Shown: piece after piece, positions 8,163 to 17,422 of the stretch | How the letters are laid out: every line of letters begins with the position of its first letter | How positions within the stretch are numbered: the stretch's first letter is position 1 | NCBI RefSeq assembly: GCF_900114165.1 | Contig: NZ_FOSB01000003.1 | Location: 124,001 to 188,000 of the forward strand | Direction: 5' to 3' | Source of the DNA: Halobacillus dabanensis | GTDB lineage: Bacteria > Bacillota > Bacilli > Bacillales > Halobacillaceae | Length of the DNA stretch: 64,000 nt | Notes under the pieces: generated by a model | What the model was told of the DNA's origin: nothing | Seen by the model: only the letters and a program-made list of their open reading frames with translations | Databases searched by the model: none | Made by a program: the position numbers and the translations under genes

Positions 8163-9227
8163 ATGTGGAAACAATTGAATAGTATACGGTACATGTATAT
8201 CCGTTCCCATTTATATGGGTTAGTTTTGAATACTTTTATTCTTCTAAGTATCCTGTTATCTATCTACGTATGGTTTCAGCCAGAATGGTTAAGCGCTGGT
8301 GCGATATTATTATTTACTTTTCTTTACTTAGGTGTAGGTTTTTTTATGGCACTTTATGCGGGCTTTCGGTCTAGTGGTGATTTGAAGCAGCGCCTGGATT
8401 ATATTTCGACAATGATCACCCAACTATCCAGAGGGAAACTCAGCTCTAGAATTTATTTCCACGAAAGTGATGAAATAGCTGCGGTAGGGGATGAATTGAA
8501 TGTCCTTGGTGAAAAATTGGAGCAACAAAAAGAGTCATTAATGAAGTTGGCGGATGAAAAAAGTGAATTGGCTAGATCTGCTCATAAAGCAGCGACAATT
8601 GAGGAGAGACAAAGGTTAGCACGGGATTTGCATGATGCTGTCAGTCAGCAGCTATTTGCTTTGACGATGATGGCCCAAGCTGCGATGAAGATATTTGATC
8701 GTGATCCAGATAAGGCACGGGAGCAATTGGAAGAAATCACACAGATGGCTTTACAAGCCCAAACAGAGATGAGGGCTTTATTGCTTCACTTACGACCTGT
8801 ACATCTATCAGGAGAACCATTGACAGAAGGAATTGCTTCTTTGATTGAAGAATTAAAACAGAAGTGTATGATCGATTTTGATCTTCAAGTGGATGAGGTG
8901 GAGCAACTGCCGACAACTGTAGAAGAGCAATTGTTTCGGGTTGTGCAGGAAGCTTTTTCTAATATACTTAGACACGCAAATGCATCAGAGGTGAAGGTGG
9001 AAATCACCCATGACGGTGAAGAGATTTTTTTACATATTGCCGATAATGGGATAGGTTTTGATACAGAAGAAAAAAAGACCAACAAAGCATCATACGGGCT
9101 TAAAACGATGCGAGAACGATGCGAGGAAATTGGTGGAACTTATTCCTTACGCTCTAGAAAAGGGGAAGGGACACATATTGATTTGTGTATCCCGATAAAT
9201 GTAGGGGAAAAGGAGGCAGAGGGATGA
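8163..9227 (+). CDS. liaS: LiaS-like sensor histidine kinase
   Basis: This 354-residue kinase has two N-terminal transmembrane helices (about 20-37 and 46-67) separated by a very short external loop, i.e. an intramembrane-sensing kinase. A HAMP-like segment and coiled coil follow. The phosphoacceptor helix is ARDLHDAVSQQ with His157, of the HisKA_3 type, and the HATPase domain has NILRHANAS, DNGIGF and GLKTMRER. It phosphorylates LiaR under cell-envelope stress. The start at 8163 is supported by GAGGGGTGG upstream. The stop overlaps liaR by 4 bases (ATGA). Confidence 0.93.
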   Translation: MWKQLNSIRYMYIRSHLYGLVLNTFILLSILLSIYVWFQPEWLSAGAILLFTFLYLGVGFFMALYAGFRSSGDLKQRLDYISTMITQLSRGKLSSRIYFHESDEIAAVGDELNVLGEKLEQQKESLMKLADEKSELARSAHKAATIEERQRLARDLHDAVSQQLFALTMMAQAAMKIFDRDPDKAREQLEEITQMALQAQTEMRALLLHLRPVHLSGEPLTEGIASLIEELKQKCMIDFDLQVDEVEQLPTTVEEQLFRVVQEAFSNILRHANASEVKVEITHDGEEIFLHIADNGIGFDTEEKKTNKASYGLKTMRERCEEIGGTYSLRSRKGEGTHIDLCIPINVGEKEAEG

Positions 9228-9856
9228 TACGTGTAGTGGTGATTGATGATCATGATGTCGTGCGTAAAGGAGTCATTGCCTATTTAAGTACGGAAGAGGA
9301 CCTTGACATTGTAGGAGAAGCATCCAGTGGGTTCGAAGGTGCAGAACTGGTGAAGAAGAAAAAACCAGATGTGGTTCTAATGGATTTGATCATGGAGAAT
9401 GGAACAGGAATCGAAGCGACAGAAATAATAATGAAAACAGAACAATGTAAGATTATCATTCTAACAAGTTTCTATGATGATGAAAAAGTGTTCCCAGCCC
9501 TCGAAGCAGGGGCGTTCAGTTATATGTTGAAAACTTCTTCTGCAGACGAAATCGCTGATGCTATACGAAAAGCAGCTAAAGGGGAGAACGTCATTGAACC
9601 AAAAGTCGCTACAAAAATGATGACTAGGTTTCGTCAGGAAAAGAAACCTCATGAGGATTTAACCAGGCGGGAGCTCGAGGTTTTGAAATGTGTAGGAGAA
9701 GGGATGACGAACCAGGAAATCAGTGATTCTCTTTACATTGGGGTTAAGACAGTTAAGACACATGTCAGTAATGTTTTAAGTAAGCTCGGTGTCCAGGATC
9801 GAACCCAAGCAGCGGTTTATGCACATCGTAACGGCTTGCTGAAGGAAAAAACCTAA
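9224..9856 (+). CDS. liaR: LiaR-like NarL-family response regulator
   Basis: This 210-residue regulator has a receiver domain with the acidic pocket VIDDHD and phosphoacceptor Asp54 (VVLMDLIM), plus Thr and Lys switch residues (ILTSF, MLKTS). A LuxR-type helix-turn-helix follows (LTRRELEVLKCVGEG, TNQEISDSLYIGVKTVKTHV). AGGAGG lies seven bases before the ATG; an in-frame extension upstream lacks a site. It completes the liaFSR (VraTSR-like) operon for envelope stress and ends in a long terminator. Confidence 0.94.
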   Translation: MIRVVVIDDHDVVRKGVIAYLSTEEDLDIVGEASSGFEGAELVKKKKPDVVLMDLIMENGTGIEATEIIMKTEQCKIIILTSFYDDEKVFPALEAGAFSYMLKTSSADEIADAIRKAAKGENVIEPKVATKMMTRFRQEKKPHEDLTRRELEVLKCVGEGMTNQEISDSLYIGVKTVKTHVSNVLSKLGVQDRTQAAVYAHRNGLLKEKT

Positions 9857-9890
9857 AGAAAACCGCCTCCCCAAGGCGGTTTTCTTTAGG
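9852..9890 (+). terminator. Terminator of liaFSR
   Basis: A 17-bp stem (CCTAAAGAAAACCGCCT against AGGCGGTTTTCTTTAGG) with a 5-base loop. It begins inside the last liaR codons. Confidence 0.9.
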
Positions 9891-10062
9891 TTCGTAGCAA
9901 TATACTAGAAGATTAGAGTCATATATATTGGTAGTGGTTCTTGGGGGAGGAAAAGCGAGTGGTTATCCAGAATCCATTCTCTTCCAAATAGCAGTCTCGA
10001 TGCTATTAGATAGAGGTGGCTTAAGTGAAAGAAGAGTGTCGATTTAATACTTTTAAACTACT

Positions 10063-10090
10063 TTGTTTTCGAAAGCATACCTAGTATAAT
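10063..10090 (+). promoter_or_regulatory. SigA promoter of the bdbC-like operon
   Basis: TTGTTT, 16-base spacer, TATAAT; 33 bases before the ATG at 10123. Confidence 0.65.
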
Positions 10091-10122
10091 GGCATGAGAG
10101 AGAGGTAGAAAGGAAAAAATAA

Positions 10123-10548
10123 ATGAAGAAAAACTTTGAAACATGGCTATTTTTGTTATGGGCGACATCCCTTGTTGCAACGGTTGGTAGCTTGTTTTTC
10201 TCTGAAGTTCTCGGCTATGAACCATGCGAGCTGTGCTGGTATCAAAGAATACTCATGTACCCGTTAGTGATTATTTATGGTGCAGCTTTATGGAAAAAGA
10301 AAATGGACATGGCAATTCCTGGATTGATTATGAGCGGGATTGGTATGTTGATTTCTATTTACCATTATTCGTTACAAAAGATACCAGCGTTATCAACAGG
10401 AGATACGTGTGGGCTGGTTCCTTGTAATGCTCAGTATATCAATATATTCGGGTTTGTAACGATTCCATTTCTAGCAGGAACAGCTTTCATTATCATTTTT
10501 ATCATTCACGTAATGTTGATTGGAAAGAAAGGAAGTAAAGGCATATGA
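10123..10548 (+). CDS. bdbC: DsbB-type thiol oxidoreductase BdbC-like
   Basis: This 141-residue protein has four predicted membrane helices. Two cysteine pairs are typical of DsbB/BdbC: C-E-L-C after the first helix (ELCWYQRILMYPL) and a second pair in DTCGLVPCNAQYI. Such proteins reoxidise a partner thiol-disulphide oxidase and pass electrons to menaquinone. In B. subtilis, BdbC with BdbD is needed for competence pilus and secreted disulphide proteins. It overlaps the next thioredoxin-like gene by 4 bases, so the two products are likely partners. Confidence 0.9.
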   Translation: MKKNFETWLFLLWATSLVATVGSLFFSEVLGYEPCELCWYQRILMYPLVIIYGAALWKKKMDMAIPGLIMSGIGMLISIYHYSLQKIPALSTGDTCGLVPCNAQYINIFGFVTIPFLAGTAFIIIFIIHVMLIGKKGSKGI

Positions 10549-11042
10549 AAAAAGGTATGATCATATTTGCTAGTGCCCTCGTTGTGCTTGTTGTTGTGCT
10601 TATCTATGTTGTGAATTACCAAAACACACAAAAGACAGCGGACAACCCTTATGAGAAGAATGATCTTGAACAGGAAACGATCGATCAGTTGGATGATCCT
10701 AATTATCAAAATCAGATTCTTCCAGATGAATTGGAAGAACAAGTAGAGTCTGGCGAGCCTACGACGGTATATTTTTACGATCCGAAATGTGTGCATTGCC
10801 AGCGTACGACACCTCGTATGATGCCTATTGTCAACGAGTATGACATTGATGTTAAAAAGATGAATGTATTGGAGTTTGAAGGTCAAATGAGCAAGTATGA
10901 TGTGCAAGGAACTCCAACTTTGATCCATTTTGAAAATGGAGAAGAGCAGGCACGATTGTCTGGGGAACAATCTGTTCGGGCTTTAGATGATTTCTTTGTG
11001 CAAGAAGTGATGGACGAGGCACCTGACCAAGAAGAGGAATAA
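10545..11042 (+). CDS. Membrane-anchored thioredoxin-like protein
   Basis: This 165-residue protein has one N-terminal hydrophobic helix (residues 5-24), an acidic spacer and a thioredoxin-fold domain. The active site is DPKCVHCQRTTPRM and the cis-proline region is VQGTPTLIHF. The CxxC faces outside the membrane in this topology. It is translationally coupled to the DsbB-type gene, so it may play the BdbD part, although it is shorter than BdbD and lacks the inserted helical domain. A reductive role is not excluded. Confidence 0.83.
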   Translation: MKKGMIIFASALVVLVVVLIYVVNYQNTQKTADNPYEKNDLEQETIDQLDDPNYQNQILPDELEEQVESGEPTTVYFYDPKCVHCQRTTPRMMPIVNEYDIDVKKMNVLEFEGQMSKYDVQGTPTLIHFENGEEQARLSGEQSVRALDDFFVQEVMDEAPDQEEE

Positions 11043-11044
11043 AA

Positions 11045-11071
11045 AAGTGAGCGGGGAATCCGCTCACTTTT
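11045..11071 (+). terminator. Bidirectional terminator between thioredoxin-like gene and hmoB
   Basis: AAGTGAGCGG pairs with CCGCTCACTT, with A-run before and T-run after, between convergent genes. Confidence 0.85.
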
Positions 11072-11077
11072 GCTATG

Positions 11078-11584
11078 CTAGTCATCTAATTGAATCATTT
11101 GGTATTTAGTAATGTAGGCATCACCATCAATAAAAGATGGCTTCTTCTGATGCTCAGGCCCGGATTTTTTATGGGCATCCTCAAAAGACTTGGAATTCTT
11201 CCAATCTTCAAAGTCCTGTGCCGTGCGCCATTGAGTAAGGACTACATATGTATTGCCTCTCAACGGTCTGAGAATACGGATAGCCTGGAACCCTTCACGG
11301 CCTTCTACATTCCCCGCTCTTTTTTTGAAGCGGTCCTCAAAAACGGGGCGACCCTCGTCACTGACCGGGATGTTGTTCATTACGACATAGCCTGTGCTTT
11401 TCATCGTCCCCACATGATCAACCGTTTCATACTCACGGCCTTCTTCAAAAATAGAGGTGTTGTCTCCTTCTGTGTAGGCAACGGTCTTGTCTTGGTCTTG
11501 CATGAAGTACAGGGTAGCTTCAGGGTGCTGCTGCTTCAGTTTGGATAAGTAATTCAATGTACCATTGGTCATCGATACTTTCAT
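11078..11584 (-). CDS. hmoB: Haem-degrading monooxygenase HmoB-like
   Basis: This 168-residue protein resembles B. subtilis HmoB (YhgC). The first half is variable (MKVSMTNGTLNYLSKL). The C-terminal half is an antibiotic-biosynthesis-monooxygenase domain (ERFKK-like DRFKKRAGNVEGREGFQAIRIL, then TYVVLTQWRTAQDFEDWKNSKSF, HKKSG). The family opens the haem ring and releases iron. It lies beside pbpF and hemEHY as in B. subtilis. Its 5' end overlaps an open extension of the divergent pbpF frame, but the chosen pbpF start avoids this. Confidence 0.88.
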   Translation of the reverse strand: MKVSMTNGTLNYLSKLKQQHPEATLYFMQDQDKTVAYTEGDNTSIFEEGREYETVDHVGTMKSTGYVVMNNIPVSDEGRPVFEDRFKKRAGNVEGREGFQAIRILRPLRGNTYVVLTQWRTAQDFEDWKNSKSFEDAHKKSGPEHQKKPSFIDGDAYITKYQMIQLDD

Positions 11585-11678
11585 AGCGGATATCTCCTTT
11601 CCTACGTTATATTCAGTTTATCAAGATAAATTCAATGGTGGCAAGTTTGAAGGTATATATAGAAAGGATGCACGTCAT

Positions 11679-13829
11679 TTGAACATCAAAGAACACATGA
11701 AGCGATTACCGCCGTGGACAAAACGTCTTAAATGGCCAGGCCTGATCATGGCAAGTGTTATTTTATTTGCTATCATAGCCTTTATAGTAATCTTGTTTGG
11801 CGGTCGGTTTGTCGTCAGTGAAGAGGAATTGATACTCGATGAAATGACGACAGTCGAGACGGAAGATGGAACAATTATTGAAAGAATTTACACGAAGAAT
11901 AGGGAAATAATATCCATTGACGAAATTCCCATTCATGTTCAGGAAGCTTTTATAAGTATTGAGGACAGTCGTTTTCGTGAGCATTCTGGAGTGGACCTCA
12001 AAGGGATTCTTCGAGCGATCTATAAAGATATCATTGCCATGAAGAAGGTGGAAGGTGCTAGTACAATTACTCAGCAACTTGCCAAAAACATGTTTCTTAC
12101 AAATGATAAAACATGGATGAGGAAAACGAAAGAAGTTATGGCTGCTCTTTATTTAGAGAGGAATTATACAAAGGACGAAATACTGGAGTTATATTTAAAT
12201 CGAATATATTTCGGGGAAGGGACTTATGGTATTGAAGCAGCTTCCCAGCATTATTTTCAGACCTCAACCTCAGAACTCACCATCGCCCAGGGAGCATTAC
12301 TCGCAGGGTTACCGAAAGCTCCGAATAGCTACTCGCCTTTCGATCACCCGGAGAAAGCCAAGCAACGTAGAAATGTAGTGTTATCACGTATGTATGATAC
12401 TGGCAGCATTGAAGCAGGGGTTATGAAACAGATGCAAGGATCGACACTTGCAGTCGAGCGTTCAGAAGGTTCTAGTGAAACGTGGTCGAATAGCTATGTC
12501 GATCTCGTCATTGATGAAGCGGCCCAGAAATATCATATTTCTCGAGATGAATTAAAGCGGGGAGGATATCGGATAATTGTAGAAATGGATCCTGATATTC
12601 AGCGTATTGCTGCAGAAAAAATGAAAAACGGGGAATTCGTTCCTGGCGCTTCCGGTCCAGTAGAAGGTGCATTTACCTTGATGGATCATCATACAGGGGC
12701 TCTGGTAGCTGTCATAGGTGGGCGTAATTTTCAACACGGTGACATCAATAGAGTGAACTCGAGACAAGCTCCTGCATCGATCACCAAACCATTTGCCGTC
12801 TACGGCCCTGCAATGATGACGGGAAGCTATGACCCTTTTACATTACTATCTGATGAGAGACAGGCATTTGGTGAAGAGGGTTATTCTCCTAGAAATCATG
12901 ATGACCATTATGATGGAGAGGTCTCTTTATACCAAGCTTTGATGGAATCTAAAAATGTTTCTGCTGTATGGCTCCTTGATCATATCGGCATCTCTTATGC
13001 CAAGGGATACTTGGAAAAGGCTGGGTTACCGACGAAAGATAACGGTTTAGCTATTGCTCTTGGAGGTCTTTCTGATGGATACACTCCTTTACAACTTACC
13101 GAAGCTTATGGTTCTTTACCTCAAGGAGGTACAAGGAAAAACAGTTATACCATCCGCAAAATCCTGGATCGTAAGGATGATGTCATTCATGAACATTCTC
13201 CAGAAACAGTAGAAGTGTTCGATACACAAACCTCGTGGTATTTGACTGAAATATTACAGACGACTGTCACGGAAGGCACGGCAAGTGCTGGCAGTTATAA
13301 TAAAGCTTTAGCAGGTAAAACAGGAACACATCAGGATGAACATGTATGGTTTGCGGGATATACCCCTGAATATGCCGGTGTGTTATGGATGGGGTATGAT
13401 CAATCTGGTGAAATTGCTGGCAGTAGTGTTTACCCGACACGTTTAATGAAAGAAATTTTAACAACTATTGACCAACAAAAAAATCTTGCATCCTCTTTCG
13501 AAAAACCTGAAGGAGTCGAAAGTTTACCTGCTCCGATCGAGCTTCCAGTGATTACGGATGCGAGGGGGAGCCTTAACTTGACAGGATTAGCTTTGTTGCG
13601 TGGAACACTCCGATGGTCTACCCCCGGGGATGACCGTGTCGTCTACCGTATTTTTAGGGAAGAAGAGGGAGAGGATGTTAAAGTCGGAGAAGTGACCGGG
13701 AAAGGGGAATTCAAAGTGAGTGCGTTTGGTATTTTTGATCAGACAAGTTATTACGTTGTTCCTATAGACCCGTTAACCGGAAAAGAAGGCCGGCCGTCCA
13801 ATTCCGTCACCTTAAATTGGGAGCTGTGA
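11679..13829 (+). CDS. pbpF: Class A penicillin-binding protein PbpF
   Basis: This bifunctional peptidoglycan transglycosylase/transpeptidase has about 716 residues from a TTG start (AAAGGA ten bases upstream); an ATG at 11697 is the alternative. It has a transmembrane helix (about 20-42) and a GT51 domain with EDSRFREHSGVD (catalytic Glu near 95), STITQQLAKN and GEGTYGIEAAS. The transpeptidase domain has S-I-T-K (Ser near 367), SKN and KTG motifs, followed by a fibronectin-like tail. Domain order and length match B. subtilis PbpF. The active-site neighbourhood reads RQAPASITKP rather than the common RQPGSxFKP. Confidence 0.92.
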   Translation: MNIKEHMKRLPPWTKRLKWPGLIMASVILFAIIAFIVILFGGRFVVSEEELILDEMTTVETEDGTIIERIYTKNREIISIDEIPIHVQEAFISIEDSRFREHSGVDLKGILRAIYKDIIAMKKVEGASTITQQLAKNMFLTNDKTWMRKTKEVMAALYLERNYTKDEILELYLNRIYFGEGTYGIEAASQHYFQTSTSELTIAQGALLAGLPKAPNSYSPFDHPEKAKQRRNVVLSRMYDTGSIEAGVMKQMQGSTLAVERSEGSSETWSNSYVDLVIDEAAQKYHISRDELKRGGYRIIVEMDPDIQRIAAEKMKNGEFVPGASGPVEGAFTLMDHHTGALVAVIGGRNFQHGDINRVNSRQAPASITKPFAVYGPAMMTGSYDPFTLLSDERQAFGEEGYSPRNHDDHYDGEVSLYQALMESKNVSAVWLLDHIGISYAKGYLEKAGLPTKDNGLAIALGGLSDGYTPLQLTEAYGSLPQGGTRKNSYTIRKILDRKDDVIHEHSPETVEVFDTQTSWYLTEILQTTVTEGTASAGSYNKALAGKTGTHQDEHVWFAGYTPEYAGVLWMGYDQSGEIAGSSVYPTRLMKEILTTIDQQKNLASSFEKPEGVESLPAPIELPVITDARGSLNLTGLALLRGTLRWSTPGDDRVVYRIFREEEGEDVKVGEVTGKGEFKVSAFGIFDQTSYYVVPIDPLTGKEGRPSNSVTLNWEL

Positions 13830-13936
13830 AAAAACGCACAAAATCGTGACAAATGATTCATTTTTCTATACAGGAGAATATTAAATCGTTATAGTTGTAA
13901 GCGGATAAGTGAAGAACGTGAAAAGGAGTCTTTATT

Positions 13937-14974
13937 ATGAACAAAATTGAAAATGATACGATACTGAAAGCCTTTCGGGGAGAGAAGACAGATCATACGC
14001 CAGTTTGGTTCATGCGGCAAGCGGGGCGATCTCAGCCTGAATATCGCAAGCTGAAAGAGAAGTATTCGTTATTTGAAATTACCCATGAACCTGAATTGTG
14101 TGCCTATGTTACTCGTCTACCAGTAGAACAATACGGAGTAGATGCAGCCATCCTTTACAAAGATATTATGTCTCCATTGCCGGCGATCGGTGTGGACGTT
14201 GAAATTCAAAAAGGGATCGGTCCTGTCATCCATAATCCAACTCGTACGAAAGCAGACATCGAAAAGTTAGGGACGATTGATCCTGAGGAAGATGTCCCTT
14301 ACGTTCTCGATACCATCCGTTTGCTATCGAAAGAACAATTGACGGTACCATTGATCGGTTTCAGTGGGGCACCATTCACCCTTGCGAGCTATATGATTGA
14401 AGGTGGACCTTCTAAGAATTACAATAAGACAAAGTCATTAATGTACAGTGAGCCGATGACATGGTTCGCTCTCATGGATAAATTGGCAGATATGGTGATC
14501 ACTTATGTGAAAGCACAAGTTGCGGCAGGTGCAAGTGCTATCCAAATTTTCGACTCCTGGGTCGGCTCCTTGAATGTCGAAGATTACCGTTTGTTTATTA
14601 AACCGGTTATGCAACGGATTTTTTCCGAGCTGAAAGAAGAAGGGGTCCCTCTCATTACTTTCGGTGTTGGTGCAAGACACTTAATTCATGAATGGGATGA
14701 CCTGCCTGTCGATGTCATTGGTCTGGATTGGCGTATGTCGATTACAGAAGCAAGAAATGAAGGGATTACGAAGCCGCTCCAGGGCAACCTCGATCCTTCT
14801 ACATTACTTTCTGACTGGGAGGTCATTGAAGAACGGGCGAAACGGATTATTGATGAAGGCCGAGAACATCCTGCCCACATTTTTAACCTTGGACACGGAG
14901 TGACTCCTGATATTAAACCAGAGACATTAAAACGCCTGACCAATCTAATTCATGATTATTCAAAAAAGGGCTAA
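13937..14974 (+). CDS. hemE: Uroporphyrinogen decarboxylase HemE
   Basis: This 345-residue enzyme converts uroporphyrinogen III to coproporphyrinogen III in the cytosol. Signatures are [16 protein letters not shown] (the substrate-binding Arg motif), a conserved [34 protein letters not shown] and [13 protein letters not shown]. Length is typical. It has an AAGGAG site and heads the hemE-hemH-hemY cluster; the gap to hemH is 13 bases. Confidence 0.97.
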   Translation: MNKIENDTILKAFRGEKTDHTPVWFMRQAGRSQPEYRKLKEKYSLFEITHEPELCAYVTRLPVEQYGVDAAILYKDIMSPLPAIGVDVEIQKGIGPVIHNPTRTKADIEKLGTIDPEEDVPYVLDTIRLLSKEQLTVPLIGFSGAPFTLASYMIEGGPSKNYNKTKSLMYSEPMTWFALMDKLADMVITYVKAQVAAGASAIQIFDSWVGSLNVEDYRLFIKPVMQRIFSELKEEGVPLITFGVGARHLIHEWDDLPVDVIGLDWRMSITEARNEGITKPLQGNLDPSTLLSDWEVIEERAKRIIDEGREHPAHIFNLGHGVTPDIKPETLKRLTNLIHDYSKKG

Positions 14975-14987
14975 GAGGTGAATGAAC

Positions 14988-15917
14988 ATGGCGAAAAAGC
15001 AAATGGGCCTATTAGTAATGGCCTATGGTACACCATATAAAGAAGAGGACCTTGAAAGGTACTATACCCATATTCGCAGAGGTCGCAAGCCATCAGATGA
15101 GATGCTTCAGGATTTACGGGATCGTTACGATGCAATCGGGGGTATTTCTCCTCTGGCTACCATCACAAAGGATCAAGCAGAAGCATTGAAGGATGCATTG
15201 AATGAAAAACAAGAGGAGATAGAATTCAAAGTTTACCTTGGGCTAAAACATATTGAGCCATTTGTAGAAGATGCAGTTGCTCAGATGGCAGAAGACGGTA
15301 TGGAGGAAGCTGTTTCTATCGTCCTTGCTCCTCATTATTCCACTTATAGTGTGAAATCGTATAATGGACGGGCGAAAGAAGAAGCAGATAAACATGGGAT
15401 ATCCATAAGTTCGGTTGAAAGCTGGTATGATGCCCCAGGATTTATTGATTATTGGAAAGACGTCATTGAAGCGGAATATAACAAAATGGATGAAGAAGAA
15501 AAAGAAAAAGCTTGTCTCATTGTTTCTGCCCACAGTCTTCCAATGAAAATTTTAGAAGGTGGAGACCCTTATTCGGATCAGTTGAAGAAAACGGCTGAAC
15601 TTATTTCTGACGCTACAGGGATCACACAATATGAAATCGGGTGGCAAAGTGAAGGCAATACGCCGGATCCTTGGATTGGTCCAGATGTCCAGGATTTAAC
15701 GAGCGATCTTTACAATGAGAAGGGATACCGTAGCTTTGTTTATGCGCCTGTAGGGTTCGTATCTGATCACCTCGAAGTTCTTTACGATAACGACTATGAA
15801 TGTAAAGTTGTATGCGACGAAGTAGGAGCAAACTACTACCGTCCAGAAATGCCGAACACCCATCCGAAATTCATCCATACACTCGCTGATGTCGTCATGG
15901 ATAAAGTGAAAGAGTAG
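14988..15917 (+). CDS. hemH: Coproporphyrin III ferrochelatase HemH/CpfC
   Basis: This 309-residue ferrochelatase inserts Fe(II). In Firmicutes with HemY-type oxidases the substrate is coproporphyrin III. Motifs: [12 protein letters not shown] at the N-terminus, [15 protein letters not shown] [29 protein letters not shown] with the catalytic His, [18 protein letters not shown] and [14 protein letters not shown]. The second ATG (14988) has AGAGGTG at proper spacing; the first (14982) is only one base from it. The gap to hemY is 7 bases. Confidence 0.96.
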   Translation: MAKKQMGLLVMAYGTPYKEEDLERYYTHIRRGRKPSDEMLQDLRDRYDAIGGISPLATITKDQAEALKDALNEKQEEIEFKVYLGLKHIEPFVEDAVAQMAEDGMEEAVSIVLAPHYSTYSVKSYNGRAKEEADKHGISISSVESWYDAPGFIDYWKDVIEAEYNKMDEEEKEKACLIVSAHSLPMKILEGGDPYSDQLKKTAELISDATGITQYEIGWQSEGNTPDPWIGPDVQDLTSDLYNEKGYRSFVYAPVGFVSDHLEVLYDNDYECKVVCDEVGANYYRPEMPNTHPKFIHTLADVVMDKVKE

Positions 15918-15924
15918 ATGTACT

Positions 15925-17328
15925 ATGACAGAGAAGAAAAAAGTCATTGTAGTAGGTGGAGGCATAACAGGATTGACATCAGCTTATTACCTGCAAAAGG
16001 AAGCACGCGAAAAAGATTTGGACATCCATGTTCAATTGCTGGAGTCCAGTGAACGTTTAGGTGGGAAGATCAGCACGATTCAAAGGGACGGATTCACAAT
16101 TGAACGAGGGCCTGATTCTTTTCTCGCACGTAAGGAAAGTGCCGGACGTTTAGCGGGAGAAGTAGGTCTCAGTGAAGAGCTTGTCCCAAATGGGACCGGG
16201 CAGTCTTATATTTTAGTTAAGGGAAAACTGCATAAGATGCCGAGTGGTTCTTTTATGGGGATTCCGACTAGGATTCGTCCTTTTCTTTTTTCAGGATTGT
16301 TCACTCCTGCGGGAAAAGCAAGGGCCGCTCTGGATCTAGTAAAATCAAAAAAAACAGTAGAAGGCGATCAGTCCTTAGGATTGTTCTTCCGGAGGCGTCT
16401 TGGCAATCAAGTAGTCGAGAACTTGATTGAACCTCTGTTGTCGGGTATTTATGCTGGAGATATCGACCGGTTAAGCCTACAGTCAACATTTCCGAATTTT
16501 TACGATCTTGAACAGGAGTATGGCAGTCTGATCAAGGGGTTACGGAAGACCTATCCTATGAAAAAAACAAAAAAAGGGGACAAGAAACCGAGCATGTTCC
16601 GGACATTGCGGAATGGTCTTGGTTCTCTAGTTGAAGCGATTGAAGACAAGCTGGAGCCTGGTTCTGTCCATACAGGTATTCAGGTGGATCATATTGAGAA
16701 AAAAGATGATGCTTATCACTTATTATTGAGTGACGGCACGGTCAAAGAAGCAGATGCGATCATATTAGCCACGCCTCATTTTGCTGTACAACGGATGCTT
16801 TCTCAATACGACTTCCTTGATCCGTTCAAGGAGACAAATGCTACTTCTGTCGCTAACGTCGCGATGGCGTTTGATGCTTCTGCTATTAAACAGGATATTG
16901 ATGGCACTGGCTTTGTTGTTTCTCGCAACAGCGATTTTCGTATTACGGCTTGTACATGGACACATAAAAAGTGGCCTCATTCCACCCCACAAGGAAAAGT
17001 GTTGCTTCGTTGCTATGTCGGTAAGCCTTCCGATCAGGAAGTAGTGGGAAAAACCGATGAAGAAATTCAAGAGATTGTTTTGAACGATTTAAACAAAACG
17101 ATGAACATTACAGCAAAACCTGATTTTGCAGTTGTGACCCGCTGGTATGATGCGATGCCACAATATAAAGTTGGACATAAAGAACAATTGAGTGAGATTA
17201 CAAATAGGATGGAAGCTGAATTGCCAGGTGTTTATCCCGCAGGAGGCTCCTTTAGAGGGATCGGGTTGCCTGATTGTATCGATCAGGGAGAAGCAGCTGT
17301 ACGAAAGGTAATCGAATATCTTAGCTGA
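15925..17328 (+). CDS. hemY: Coproporphyrinogen III oxidase HemY/CgoX
   Basis: This 467-residue FAD-dependent oxidase of the coproporphyrin-dependent haem route. The N-terminal dinucleotide-binding fold is KVIVVGGGITGLTSAYYL, followed by LLESSERLGGKI and the ERGPDSFLARK motif. The C-terminal FAD contact GSFRGIGLPDCIDQGEAAV is complete. It is the last gene of the hem cluster and is followed by a terminator. The ribosome site is weak, consistent with coupling to hemH. Confidence 0.96.
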   Translation: MTEKKKVIVVGGGITGLTSAYYLQKEAREKDLDIHVQLLESSERLGGKISTIQRDGFTIERGPDSFLARKESAGRLAGEVGLSEELVPNGTGQSYILVKGKLHKMPSGSFMGIPTRIRPFLFSGLFTPAGKARAALDLVKSKKTVEGDQSLGLFFRRRLGNQVVENLIEPLLSGIYAGDIDRLSLQSTFPNFYDLEQEYGSLIKGLRKTYPMKKTKKGDKKPSMFRTLRNGLGSLVEAIEDKLEPGSVHTGIQVDHIEKKDDAYHLLLSDGTVKEADAIILATPHFAVQRMLSQYDFLDPFKETNATSVANVAMAFDASAIKQDIDGTGFVVSRNSDFRITACTWTHKKWPHSTPQGKVLLRCYVGKPSDQEVVGKTDEEIQEIVLNDLNKTMNITAKPDFAVVTRWYDAMPQYKVGHKEQLSEITNRMEAELPGVYPAGGSFRGIGLPDCIDQGEAAVRKVIEYLS

Positions 17329-17334
17329 TAAAGA

Positions 17335-17367
17335 GGGAGCACTCGAAATGAAGGGGTGCTTCCTTTT
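17335..17367 (+). terminator. Terminator of hemEHY
   Basis: GGGAGCAC pairs with GTGCTTCC (one G-U) around a 13-base loop, then TTTT. Confidence 0.7.
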
Positions 17368-17422
17368 ATTTGTTCCTTCTATATTTACAATAAAGGCAAA
17401 GCTTGTTCACTACTGGTTTAAC

